Of a stretch of 64,000 nucleotides of DNA, positions 42,137-50,533 are shown one piece after another (position 1 is the stretch's first letter; every line of letters starts with the position of its first letter). Made by a program: the position numbers and the translations under genes. The DNA is taken from NCBI RefSeq assembly GCF_005280195.1, contig NZ_SZPR01000015.1, positions 140,700 through 204,699 on the forward strand, in the 5' to 3' direction. Under the pieces are notes generated by a model. That model saw only the letters and a list, made by a program, of their open reading frames with translations. It was not told the DNA's origin and made no database searches. Source of the stretch: Streptomyces galbus. Lineage in GTDB: Bacteria > Actinomycetota > Actinomycetes > Streptomycetales > Streptomycetaceae.

Positions 42137-42828
42137 ACCGCAGGGACGCCGCCGACCTCGCCGGCAGCGCCGGTGTCGGCGCCTGGACGGCCTTCGCGGT
42201 GCTGACGATGATCGTGGTGGGCGGAGCGGGCGCACCGCTCTGGCTGGACGGCACCTTCCTGACCTGGTCCGTCGGCCACCGCCCCGACGAACTGGTGGCG
42301 CTGGCCCGGGGGGTGACCGCCACCGGCAGCGGCGTCGTCCCCTACGCGCTCGCGGCCCTGGCCGGCGCTCTGGCCGGACGGACCACGTGGCAAAGACTGC
42401 GGGCAGCCGCCCTTGCCCTGGGCTGCCTGGCGACGGGCCAGGCCCTGCGCTACGCCACGATGACCCGCGTCCACCGCCCCCGGCCCCCGCGCTCCGACTG
42501 GGCCGCGCACGCGACCGGCTGGGCGTTCCCGTCCGGGCACACCACCACGGCGGCCCTCACCGCGGGCATCCTCCTCGTCGCCCTCGCCCTGCGCGCCCCC
42601 CGCGGCGGCCGGGCCCTCCAGGTCGCCGTCGTCTGCTGGGGGCTGTCGGTCGGACTGACCCGCGTCTACCTCGGGGTGCACTGGTTCACGGACGTCGTCG
42701 CCGGCTGGCTGTTCGCGACGGCCTGGCTGGGCACCTGCCTGTGGGCGGCGGCCCGCTGGCTGCCCGGCACCTTCCTCACCGCGCTCACGCCCCGACCGGC
42801 TCCGGAGCCGACGGAGCGCGGCGCCTGA
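42133..42828 (+). CDS. Second PAP2-family membrane phosphatase
   Basis: A 231-residue PAP2 protein: RVHRPRPPRSDW, FPSGHTTTAAL and TRVYLGVHWFTDVVAG are the three motifs; about six helices. GTG 42133 overlaps the stop of the first PAP2 gene. Two PAP2 paralogues of low identity beside DedA suggest division of labour, for instance undecaprenyl pyrophosphate and another lipid phosphate. Confidence 0.88.
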   Translation: MNRRDAADLAGSAGVGAWTAFAVLTMIVVGGAGAPLWLDGTFLTWSVGHRPDELVALARGVTATGSGVVPYALAALAGALAGRTTWQRLRAAALALGCLATGQALRYATMTRVHRPRPPRSDWAAHATGWAFPSGHTTTAALTAGILLVALALRAPRGGRALQVAVVCWGLSVGLTRVYLGVHWFTDVVAGWLFATAWLGTCLWAAARWLPGTFLTALTPRPAPEPTERGA

Positions 42829-42874
42829 AACAATCGACAGGCGTCGCTCCCGCCCGCCGCGATACCGTCCCGCC

Positions 42875-43531
42875 ATGTCGCGAACAGCCGAGGGCGGCCC
42901 CCGCCGGACGCCCGTCACCGCCGATGACCTCGATCTCGCCGTACAGCTCGCCGTGGCGCTGCTGCGCCAGGCACCGGACGGGGCCTGGGAGGGGAAGGCC
43001 GGTTCGCTGGAGTGGGACTGCTGGGAGACCGTGGAACACCTCAGCGACGACCTCTTCGCGTACGCCGTCCAACTCGGGCCGAGGACACCGCCGTCCAACG
43101 GTGAGGTGCCGTTCGTGTGGGAGAGCCGGCGGCCCGGCGGGCCCGCGAACGCCGTGCACGCCGACCGGGCCGCCGGACCGGCGGGACTGCTGCAGGTGCT
43201 GGAGGCGTGCGGGGCGCTGCTGGTCGCCATGGTGCGGACGACGCAGTCGCACGTGCGCGCCCACCACGTCCACGGCGCCTCCGACGCCGAGGGCTTCGCC
43301 GCCATGGGGATCGTCGAGACCGTGGTCCACACGTACGACCTGGCCCAGGGGCTCGGCCTGCCCTGGGACCCGCCCGCCGACCTGTGCGCGCGGGTGCTCG
43401 CCCGGCTGTTCCCGGACGCCCCGACGTCCACCGACCCCTGGGCCACCCTGCTGTGGGCCACCGGGCGCGCCGACCTGCCCGGACGCCCCCGCCCCACCAC
43501 GTGGCGCTGGGACGGCACCCCCCGGGACTAG
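42875..43531 (+). CDS. Mycothiol-dependent maleylpyruvate isomerase-family protein
   Basis: A 218-residue DinB-like four-helix protein: WDCWETVEHLSDDLFAYA (with metal His), ESHVRAHH-like SHVRAHHVHGAS, and VETVVHTYDLAQGLGLPW with the final metal ligands. Actinobacterial members use mycothiol or act on unknown thiol substrates. It follows the PAP2 operon on the same strand with a 46-bp gap. Confidence 0.75.
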   Translation: MSRTAEGGPRRTPVTADDLDLAVQLAVALLRQAPDGAWEGKAGSLEWDCWETVEHLSDDLFAYAVQLGPRTPPSNGEVPFVWESRRPGGPANAVHADRAAGPAGLLQVLEACGALLVAMVRTTQSHVRAHHVHGASDAEGFAAMGIVETVVHTYDLAQGLGLPWDPPADLCARVLARLFPDAPTSTDPWATLLWATGRADLPGRPRPTTWRWDGTPRD

Positions 43532-43538
43532 GGGTGCC

Positions 43539-43808
43539 TCAGACTTCCGCCCGGCGCTGCTGGTCACTGTGCGCGATCTGCACCAGATTGCCGCACGTGT
43601 CGTCCAGGACGGCGGTGGTGACCGTCCCCGTCTCCAGCGGTTCCTGCGTGAACCGGACGCCGAGGGCGCGCAGCCGCTCGAACTCCGCCCGCACGTCGTC
43701 CACCGCGAACGAGGCGGCCGGGATGCCGTCCTGCACGAGTGCCGCCCGGTACGGCCCCACCGCGGGGTGCCCGGACGGCTCCAGCAGCAGCTCGGTGCCG
43801 GTGGATCC
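43539..43808 (-). pseudogene. 5'-truncated VOC (glyoxalase-like) gene
   Basis: Reading leftwards: GTELLLEPSGHPAVGPYRAALVQDG, ASFAVDDVRAEFERLRALGVRF and AVLDDTCGNLVQIAHSD, the latter part of a VOC-fold protein including the metal Glu region. An in-frame TGA at about 43809-43811 lies directly before GTELLL, and the usual first 50 residues are missing. A GTG at 43760 could start a 73-residue stub. Confidence 0.65.
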
Positions 43809-43906
43809 TCATGAGGTGCTCTCCGGTGGGTCGGGGGAACGTGGACACGTCGTCCGCCACGCCCCCACGATAGGCACCGCCGGGCCGTGGGGCGCGGCGC
43901 GCCGCC

Positions 43907-45172
43907 TCAGCTCGCGCGGCCGAAGCAGCGTTCCAGCTCGTCCAGGTCGTAGAGGGCGCTGCCCCGGGACACGGGGCGGCAGCCCTGCTTGAAGGCGGTC
44001 TCCTTCTCGTTGTAGAGCATGCGCACCAGGTAGGTGTCGCCCTTGCGGAAGACGTCCCACTGGATGTTCGCGGCCATGGGGGCGACGGACGCCCCGCGCC
44101 ACGCATTGTTCGCGTAGGTGTACGGCCGGCCGGGCACCGCAGCCTCGGTGCTGCCCGGCAGGCCCATCAGCGCGGCCAGCGGGATGATCTCCTCGGCGTG
44201 CGTGAAGCACAGTTCCGCGCCCAGCGTGCTGGTACCGGCGCGCTTGGCCTCGACCTGCCGGAAGAAGTCATCGAGCAGGACGTCCGCCATCCGGTAGGTG
44301 ATGTCGCTGTCCGCGAACCCCGGGCCCTTCTCGTAGAAGTCCTCGGCGTCGCTCAGGTACCCGAACCACGCGGCGTCGCGCGGCGCGATGTAGCGCCCCA
44401 TGGGCAGGGCCCGGTGGTGCGGCATCTCGGCGCTCATGCTCGGGGCGATCGCGTAGAGGCCGTAGACGGCCCGGGCGACGTCGACGGCCGAGGCGACGGA
44501 GGAGAACTCGCCGTCCGCGACGCGCCGGACGAACGCGGGCTTGAAGATCCGCTTTAGGACCCGCCGGGCGGCCTGCGCGGTGGCCGGCTGGTCGGTGATG
44601 TCCTTCAAGGTGGTGGCCAGCCGCTGGTCATGGTCGATGTAGTCGCGGTAGGCGGCGCCGCCGGCCGACTTGTGGAAGTAGAGCAGGTCCCGGTCGGAGC
44701 GGGCGGGCCGGACGAGGAACCTGAGGGCGGGGTCGTCGGAGGTGAGCGCGCCGGTGAACACGTCGCCGCTGGCGACGGCGCGTGCCTCACCGGAGGTGAC
44801 GACGTCGATGGGCTCGGAGTGCGCGGCGATCCGCCGGAACAGGCCGGGGAGCCGCTCGTGCAGGCGTACGGCGGCGCCCCGCAGTTCCTGCTCGCCGCGC
44901 CCGCTGAGATTGCCGTACCCGAGGGTGTCCATGGCCGCGAGGAGCGTCCGCACGTCGGGACCGAACTGCCGGCCGGAGGGAGTGAGCCCCTCGGCCGCAG
45001 CACGGTCCCACAGGGCGAGCACGAGGTCGCCGTCCTTGCCGCCGGTGGCGGCACGCGAGCCGTGCCGGGAGACGGACTGGGCGAAGACGGGCTGGTAGCC
45101 CCGCGGGGCACGCTGGTAGCCGCGGACGCCCTGCTGGGGTTCGTAGGACGCCTTGGTCCCGTAGGCGGTGAG
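43907..45172 (-). pseudogene. Histidine-type phosphatase (phytase-like) without a visible start
   Basis: The frame encodes a clade-2 histidine phosphatase: the catalytic RHGSR is at 45053-45067, the HAE proton-donor motif is in CFTHAEEIIPLAA, and conserved YGTKASYEPQQ lies at the far 5' end. The first usable start codon in frame is GTG 45022, which lies after RHGSR and would give an inactive protein. No ATG/GTG/TTG precedes the motif in the open frame, and no signal peptide is seen, though relatives are secreted. The 5' end therefore seems lost. Intact frame otherwise. Confidence 0.65.
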
Positions 45173-45272
45173 GGACCGGGAGCCGGTGGCTCGGCGGGAC
45201 AGCTCGTGGACGTCGCTCCTCTGCGTCGCCCGGTGTCCCGTGGACGGAGCGACAGGGTCGCCGTGGGCGGCC

Positions 45273-45872
45273 TCAGCGGACCCGGTCGTAGACCAGGGCC
45301 GTCTCGCCCAGCTCGCCGACCTCGTGATGGGTCAGTTTCCAGTGGGAGTCGGGCAGGCCGTCCTCGAACAGGCGCTGTCCGCCGCCGAGGACCTCGGGGA
45401 CGACGATGAGGTACAGCCGGTCGAGCAGGTCCGCCGACAGCAGGGCCTTGATGACGCTCGCGCTGCTGTTGACGAGGATGTCCCCCTCGCCGGTGCTCCT
45501 GAGGTCGGCCACGACGTCCGCGGCGGGGGCGTTCACCAGGCGGGTGCGTTCCCACGGGGCCTCGGTGAGCGTCGTCGAGAAGACCACCTTCTCCGTGTGG
45601 ACGAGCCACTTGGCGTAGCCGCGGTCCCGCGGGTCGGCCTCCTCGCTGTCCGCGACCGTCGGCCAGAAGCCCAGGAATCCCTCGGCGTTGACCCGGCCGA
45701 GGACGGCCGTCGTCGCGTTCTCCCAGATGCGGGTGAGCTGGTCCCGCGCCACCTCGGTGGTCACGTACGGGACGAACGCGCCGAAGTCGGCCGCGCCGCC
45801 GGGGCCGTTGTAGCGCCCGTCGAGGCTGAGGACCAGGTTGGCGGTCACCCTGCGGGCGGTGGAGTCGGTCAT
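45273..45872 (-). CDS. DHFR-fold (RibD C-terminal-like) reductase
   Basis: A 199-residue protein: RRVTANLVLSLDGRYNGPGG, FSTTLTEAPWERTRLVN, GDILVNSSASVIKALLSADLLDRLYLIVVPEVLGGGQRLFED and VGELGETALVYDRV match the RibD_C/dihydrofolate-reductase-like family common in actinobacteria. NADPH use is likely; substrate unknown. AAGGAG precedes the ATG at 45872, which overlaps the stop of the ArsR-SRPBCC gene (ATGA), so the two are coupled. Confidence 0.85.
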   Translation of the reverse strand: MTDSTARRVTANLVLSLDGRYNGPGGAADFGAFVPYVTTEVARDQLTRIWENATTAVLGRVNAEGFLGFWPTVADSEEADPRDRGYAKWLVHTEKVVFSTTLTEAPWERTRLVNAPAADVVADLRSTGEGDILVNSSASVIKALLSADLLDRLYLIVVPEVLGGGQRLFEDGLPDSHWKLTHHEVGELGETALVYDRVR

Positions 45873-46717
45873 GTCGTGCTCCTTCTGCTGGTGCTGTCGG
45901 TGTCGGCGGCGAGGGCCGCCGTGAGCCTGTCCAGGCTCTGGCCGAAACCGATCTCGATCCCCGCGACGAAGTCCGCGGAGTCGACGGTGCTCTCGGCGAG
46001 CCGCCAGTGGACGTCCAGGTCGGTGGTGCCGCTGCCGGTCGGTGTCAGGGCGAGGTCGACGTGGGCGGTGAAGGCGGGGCTCCCGTCCGGGAGGACCGGA
46101 GAGAGCCGGTAGGTCAGGCGCTCGCCGGGGCGTGCGTCCTCGACGATCCCCTCGGCGCGTCCGGCGACCGGTCCCGAGCCGTCGGTGTCCTCGGCGTCGC
46201 GGTACTCCTGGACGATCCGCCCGCCCGGCCGCGCCTCGAAGACCAGGTGGTGCATGCGGAGGTCGTCGGGCGTCCACCAGTGGGCCAGCAGGGGCGCCTC
46301 GGTCAGGTGGCGCCAGACCAGCTCGGCCGGCGCCGCCAGCGAGCGGTGGAAGGCGAACGAGCGCCCGTCGGCCCACCCGGCCTCCTGGGCTGCGGACCGC
46401 TCCGCGCTCAGGCTGCGCCCGTAGCGCTCGTACGTCGTGTCCGCACCGCCGCTGCGGTCCGCGGCGTCGGCGAGCCGGAGGAGCGCGGCGGCCAGGTCGC
46501 GCAGCGGGGCCGCGTCGAGCGCGTAGACGCGGCGCTGTCCAGAGCGCTGGGAGCTGACGACGCCGGCCCGCTCCAGGGTCTGGAGGTGCTTGGTGGTCTG
46601 CGGCTGGCGCGCCCCGGCGAGTTCGGCGAGGACCCCGACCGGGCGCGGCCGCTCGGCCAGCAGGTTGACCAGCCGCAGGCGGGCCGGGTCGGCCAGGGCG
46701 GCGAGGAGTGCGTCCAT
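45869..46717 (-). CDS. ArsR-SRPBCC fusion regulator
   Basis: A 282-residue two-domain protein: N-terminal ArsR winged helix (MDALLAALADPARLRLVNLL, RQPQTTKHLQTLERAGVVSSQRSGQRRVYAL; about residues 1-80) and a C-terminal SRPBCC/AHSA1-type domain (FAFHRSLAAPAELVWRHLTE, LAHWWTPDD; about 120-265). This layout suggests a repressor whose ligand is a hydrophobic small molecule held in the SRPBCC cavity. No metal motif is seen. Coupled to the reductase gene at 45872. Confidence 0.85.
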   Translation of the reverse strand: MDALLAALADPARLRLVNLLAERPRPVGVLAELAGARQPQTTKHLQTLERAGVVSSQRSGQRRVYALDAAPLRDLAAALLRLADAADRSGGADTTYERYGRSLSAERSAAQEAGWADGRSFAFHRSLAAPAELVWRHLTEAPLLAHWWTPDDLRMHHLVFEARPGGRIVQEYRDAEDTDGSGPVAGRAEGIVEDARPGERLTYRLSPVLPDGSPAFTAHVDLALTPTGSGTTDLDVHWRLAESTVDSADFVAGIEIGFGQSLDRLTAALAADTDSTSRRSTT

Positions 46718-46750
46718 GCCCCGTAGTATTCCTCGCCGCGAATATTCGTG

Positions 46751-47116
46751 TCAAGGAATAGATCGGTAGCCCGGGACGGAGGGCCAGCGGACCGTCAGCA
46801 CCACCGACTCCTCCTCCGCACACCAGGAGTGGTCGACGCCCCGGCCCCACACCACGTAGTCGCCCTGCCGGGACAGGAGGACGCTGCGGCCCGGCAGTTC
46901 CACCCGGAACCGCCCGCTGATCAGGACCAGCAGCGCAGTGCGCTCCTCGCCGGTCACCCACTCGGCCCGCTCGTCGCCCTCCGGGTGGACGCCCCACTTG
47001 ATCTCCACGGCCTCGCTGTGCCGGGGGTCGGAGGCGTCCTTGAAGTGCCCCAGCAGCCAACCCCGGTCCAGTGCCGCGTCACTGCCCGCATGGCCCACGT
47101 ACACGCTGTCGTCCAT
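46751..47116 (-). CDS. Cupin-like protein
   Basis: A 121-residue protein: ALDRGWLLGHFKDASDPRHSEAVEIKWGVHPEGDERAEWVTGEERTALLVLISGRFRVELPG followed by QGDYVVWGRGVDHSWCAEEESVVLTVRWPS, a cupin-type barrel. Relatives are sometimes mis-annotated as signal peptidase. ATG 47116 begins conserved sequence; the in-frame extension to 47203 is Arg/Pro-rich. No clear ribosome site. Confidence 0.7.
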   Translation of the reverse strand: MDDSVYVGHAGSDAALDRGWLLGHFKDASDPRHSEAVEIKWGVHPEGDERAEWVTGEERTALLVLISGRFRVELPGRSVLLSRQGDYVVWGRGVDHSWCAEEESVVLTVRWPSVPGYRSIP

Positions 47117-47293
47117 GGCTCGGAAGGTAACAGCGGCCTGTCCGGCAGGCCGGGCGGGACGCCGTCCCCGCGCCTTCGTCGGCCGGCCGGGCGACCGCTG
47201 CAACCGGGGCGGCCCCCCGGGCCGAAGAGGTCACGACCGGGTGCGCGGGCCGGGTCGGCCCCGTCATCCGCACCGGCTGCGAAAGGACAGGTC

Positions 47294-47689
47294 ATGAGAC
47301 TGCGTGACGAGTTGCCGGTGGACCACCGGCTCGCGACCGTGTACCGCTACGGCGCCGGGCTGTGCGGCGTCGTCCTGCTGGTGTTCGGCGTCCTCGGCTT
47401 CGCCGACCAGCTGCGCCCGCTCGACACCGACGGGTCCAGCGTCGCGGGGATGTCGACCAACGGGCTGCTCATCGCGACCTTCGGGATGTACGGGCGGGTC
47501 TCCGGCGGACTGACCCACGACAACCCCTGCTGGCGCCGCCGCCACCCGCGGGAGGCGGCCCGTGAGTCGCTCGACGCCCGGCGCGGACGGCTCCCGCACG
47601 CCGCGCTCGCCGCGGTGCCGACCGGGCCGGCCGACATCGCGGGGCGGGACGGGACGCCCCGCTCCCCGGCGCGCCGGGGCCGACGGTGA
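47294..47689 (+). CDS. DUF4383-like membrane protein, apparently internally deleted
   Basis: A 131-residue protein: MRLRDELPVDHRLATVYRYG, then one clear helix (LCGVVLLVFGVLGFADQL) and MYGRVSGGLTHDNPCWRRRHPREAARE. From memory, DUF4383 relatives have two or three more helices between STNGLL and TFGMYGRVS; here these blocks are directly joined without a frame break, so about 60-70 residues seem missing. AAAGGACAGG precedes the ATG. Whether it is functional is doubtful. Confidence 0.6.
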   Translation: MRLRDELPVDHRLATVYRYGAGLCGVVLLVFGVLGFADQLRPLDTDGSSVAGMSTNGLLIATFGMYGRVSGGLTHDNPCWRRRHPREAARESLDARRGRLPHAALAAVPTGPADIAGRDGTPRSPARRGRR

Positions 47690-47727
47690 CGGCACCCGCC
47701 GAGGGTGGCGGCCCGGGCCGACGGCGG

Positions 47728-48234
47728 TCAGCGGTTGCGTCGTACCAGCGAGGCGTTCAGGGCCGTCGCGAAGCCGCACCAGGCGGTGTACGGCAGCAGG
47801 GCCCGTGCGGCCGTGCGGTCGACCTGCGCGGTGCGGCGCAGGAGGTCGGCGTTGGCGAGGTCGAGCAACAGGGTGCCCACCAAGCCGGCCCGCGGGCTGC
47901 GGCGGCCGAAGAACAGCCGGTTCCAGCCGGCGTTCAGGGCCAGGTCGACCGCGAGGCTCGCGGCGAGCCACCGGCGCCGGCGGGTGTCCCGGGTGCGGCC
48001 GAGGGCGTGCCCGGCGGCGTAGGCGACGGACGCGTACAACGGGGTCCACACGGCGCCGAAGCTCCACGGCGGAGGCTGCCAGGGCGGTTTGCGCAAGGCG
48101 CGGTACCAGGCGCTGTCGGCGTCCACCGCGCTCGCGCCCACCGCCGCCGCGGCCGTCACCGCGGCGGACGCCGTCCCGTAGCGGAGCAGCGCGGGGGAGG
48201 AGTGGTCGGCGCGGCGCGTGTGTGTCGGTCTCAT
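47728..48234 (-). CDS. TspO/MBR-family membrane protein
   Basis: A 168-residue five-helix protein. The family hallmarks are WYRALRKPPWQPPPWSFGAVWTPLYASVAYAAG, AVDLALNAGWNRLFFGRRSPRAGL and YTAWCGFATALNASLVRRN. TspO proteins bind porphyrins and may act in tetrapyrrole or stress responses. The ATG at 48234 is preferred over an Arg-rich extension to 48318. It converges with the DUF4383-like gene. Confidence 0.88.
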   Translation of the reverse strand: MRPTHTRRADHSSPALLRYGTASAAVTAAAAVGASAVDADSAWYRALRKPPWQPPPWSFGAVWTPLYASVAYAAGHALGRTRDTRRRRWLAASLAVDLALNAGWNRLFFGRRSPRAGLVGTLLLDLANADLLRRTAQVDRTAARALLPYTAWCGFATALNASLVRRNR

Positions 48235-48334
48235 GCTCCGCGTGTGCCCCTGCCCGCGGGTCCTCTCACGCGACGCGGTCGGCCGCGGCCACTCCCGGAC
48301 CACCGCGAATCCGCACAAACGCGTGGATATATCC

Positions 48335-48347
48335 CCCTACCGGTGGG
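48335..48347. promoter_or_regulatory. Near-palindrome upstream of the WhiB gene
   Basis: CCCTACCGGTGGG (48335-48347) is a palindrome with one mismatch pair about 100 bp before the WhiB start, in a locally AT-richer stretch. Possibly a regulator site; no partner can be named. Confidence 0.3.
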
Positions 48348-48448
48348 TAAGATGTCGGTTCCCCCTGCCGGGTGCGCGGCGACGTCACGACACGTGCCGC
48401 GTCGTCAGCCTGGGCCCACGGGCCCGAGAGAGCCGGCAGGGGCGAGCG

Positions 48449-48769
48449 ATGGCCGAAGCGTACGGATGCCCGACCACACCACCTCACTGGCGCGACCGCG
48501 CGGCGTGCATCGGTGAGGATCCCGAGATCTTCTTCCCGCTGTCCGACGGCCTCGCCGCGGGCGCGGACGCGCGGGCGGCCATGGCGGTCTGCCGCCGCTG
48601 TCCCGTACTGCTCGACTGCCGCTCCTGGGCCGTCGAGCACGGCGAGGACGACGGTATCTGGGGCGCCACCACGGCCGCCCAGCGCCGCGCGCTCCGACGC
48701 GCCGGCGGCGACACCCTCGCGTCACCCGTCCACGTGCGGGGGGAGGCGGGTGACACCCAGGACGAGTGA
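48449..48769 (+). CDS. WhiB-like iron-sulfur regulator
   Basis: A 106-residue Wbl protein. The four cluster cysteines are Cys20, Cys48, Cys51 and Cys57 (RAACIGEDPEIFFP and VCRRCPVLLDC), followed by the turn motif DGIWGATTAAQRRAL. It should hold a [4Fe-4S] cluster and partner with sigma factor HrdB at promoters. Purine-rich GCAGGGGCGAGC precedes the ATG. Its stop overlaps an in-frame GTG of the following phosphatase gene. Confidence 0.9.
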   Translation: MAEAYGCPTTPPHWRDRAACIGEDPEIFFPLSDGLAAGADARAAMAVCRRCPVLLDCRSWAVEHGEDDGIWGATTAAQRRALRRAGGDTLASPVHVRGEAGDTQDE

Positions 48770-48828
48770 CGGCATCGCGCATCCCGGGCGGCTCCAGCGG
48801 GCACGAGGAGACGGACTGGGAGGTGCAC

Positions 48829-50034
48829 GTGAAGGGTGAGGAGCCCTTGGGGCTGGACGAGATCCTGAGAGCGGCCGAGGACGCCGCGCCCGGGGAGTCG
48901 GTCGACGTGGTCGCCCGGAACCTGGAGAAGCGGTTCTCGGCGTCCGAGGTGTCGTTCTGGTTCGTCGACATGCTCGAACGGGAGGCCGTACGACTCCCGC
49001 GAGCCGGCACGTCCGGTGAGCCACGCGGAGCGGTCGAGCGAACGCCGCTGAGCGGCAGCGTGTTCGACCGCGTGTTGCGCTCACAGCACCTGCACCAGGA
49101 GGACGACGGCGAGGGCGGCTGCCGGATGGTCGCTCCGGTGACGAACCGCGGCGACTGCATCGGGGTCCTGGAGCTGCGGGTGCCCTACACGGACGACGCC
49201 GTACGCGAGGGGGTCGCCCAGGCGGCGCACGCGCTCGCCTACATCGTGGTCACCGACCGGCGGTACACCGACCTGTACCACTGGGGCCGGCGCACCACCA
49301 CGGTGAGCCTGGCCTCGGAGATCCAGCACCAGCTCCTGCCCTCGGCCGCCTGCTGCGAGGCCGCCCAGTTCACCCTCGCCTGCGGCCTGGTCCCCGCCGA
49401 CGACATAGGCGGCGACACGTACGACTACGCCCTCGACCAGGAGATCCTGCACCTGTCGGTCACGGACGCCATGGGACACGACACCGCCTCCGCGCTGCTG
49501 GCCACGCTCACCGTGAACGCCCTGCGGGGGGCCCGGCGTGCCGGCGCGGGCCTCCTGGACCAGGCGCGGGCCGCCCACGAGGCGATCATCCACCACGGCC
49601 ACGGCATGACGACCGGGCAGTTGCTGCGCGTCCGACTGGAGACCGGCGCCTGCGAGCTGGTCAACGCCGGACATCCCTGGCCGTTGCGACTGCGGGACGG
49701 CCGGGTGGAGGAACTGTCCCTCAGGATCAACCTGCCCTTCGGTGTCCGTTCACCGGTCGCCTACGAGGTGCAGCAGCTCGCCCTCGAACCGGGTGACCGC
49801 TTGGTGCTGCTCACCGACGGCATGCGGGACCGTGCCGCCGCGGCGGTGGACCTGCCGGCCCTCATCCGTGACACGCGTGACGAACACCCCCGCGAGGTGG
49901 TGCGGGCGCTCACCGCGGCGGTCCACCACGCCTGTGGGGGGTCCCTGCAGGACGACGCCACGACGCTGGTGCTGGACTGGCGCGGCGGCGGAGACGTCGA
50001 GCGCCACAGCAGCGGCGGCTCGAACAGGACGTGA
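48829..50034 (+). CDS. GAF-SpoIIE (PP2C-type) serine phosphatase
   Basis: A 401-residue protein from GTG 48829 (GGGAGG 5 nt upstream); an alternative GTG at 48766 would overlap the WhiB stop. GAF-like region at about residues 10-145 (VVARNLEKRFSASEVSFWFVD), then PP2C/SpoIIE phosphatase with ADDIGGDTYDYAL, TDAMGHDTASALLATLTVNALRGAR and LLTDGMRDRAAAA. Such RsbU-like enzymes dephosphorylate anti-anti-sigma factors. No kinase or anti-sigma gene is nearby. Confidence 0.88.
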   Translation: MKGEEPLGLDEILRAAEDAAPGESVDVVARNLEKRFSASEVSFWFVDMLEREAVRLPRAGTSGEPRGAVERTPLSGSVFDRVLRSQHLHQEDDGEGGCRMVAPVTNRGDCIGVLELRVPYTDDAVREGVAQAAHALAYIVVTDRRYTDLYHWGRRTTTVSLASEIQHQLLPSAACCEAAQFTLACGLVPADDIGGDTYDYALDQEILHLSVTDAMGHDTASALLATLTVNALRGARRAGAGLLDQARAAHEAIIHHGHGMTTGQLLRVRLETGACELVNAGHPWPLRLRDGRVEELSLRINLPFGVRSPVAYEVQQLALEPGDRLVLLTDGMRDRAAAAVDLPALIRDTRDEHPREVVRALTAAVHHACGGSLQDDATTLVLDWRGGGDVERHSSGGSNRT

Positions 50035-50151
50035 CACCCCGGTCGGTCCTCGCCGGGTTCTCCCCGCGCCCCTGAGCTGCGCGGCGGACGAAAAGCCCGC
50101 AGGCTGGAGGTCGGCCGTTGCTCCGACCGCGCCGACAGCGAGGGAGATCAG

Positions 50152-50481
50152 GTGGACGACAACGAGCGGAAAGAGACCTGGGACGACTTCCGCGAGGTGG
50201 TCAACATGACACCGGGCGCGCTGGAGAAGTGGCTGGACACCGACGAGTCGCGCGACGCCGGGCAGCACAAGGACGGCGAGTCCACCGGCCACGCCTCCGG
50301 CCGCCGGATCGTGGAGATCCTCCAGGCCAAGAAGGGCGACCTGACCGACGACGACTACCAGCACATGCGCAAGGTCGTCGGCTACGTCCGGCGGCACCTC
50401 GCCCAGCGCCCCTCGGGCGACGTACGGGACACCCGCTGGCGGTACTCGCTCATGAACTGGGGCCACGACCCGCTGGCTTGA
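50152..50481 (+). CDS. DUF3140-family protein
   Basis: A 109-residue acidic helical protein: ETWDDFREVVNMTPGALEKWLDTDESRDAGQ, SGRRIVEILQAKKGDLTDDDYQHMRKVVGYVRRHLAQRP and DTRWRYSLMNWGHDPL, matching DUF3140 proteins (often stress-linked; DNA-binding has been suggested for some). GTG 50152 follows AGGGAGAT. Confidence 0.82.
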   Translation: MDDNERKETWDDFREVVNMTPGALEKWLDTDESRDAGQHKDGESTGHASGRRIVEILQAKKGDLTDDDYQHMRKVVGYVRRHLAQRPSGDVRDTRWRYSLMNWGHDPLA

Positions 50482-50533
50482 CGTGCCGCGCGGCCGGCGG
50501 GCGGGGGCGGGGCCGCCGAGCGGCCGCCGCGGG

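Noticed and set aside
43907..45022. A normal 371-residue phosphatase starting at GTG 45022
   Set aside because: The start would exclude the in-frame catalytic RHGSR located upstream at 45053-45067.
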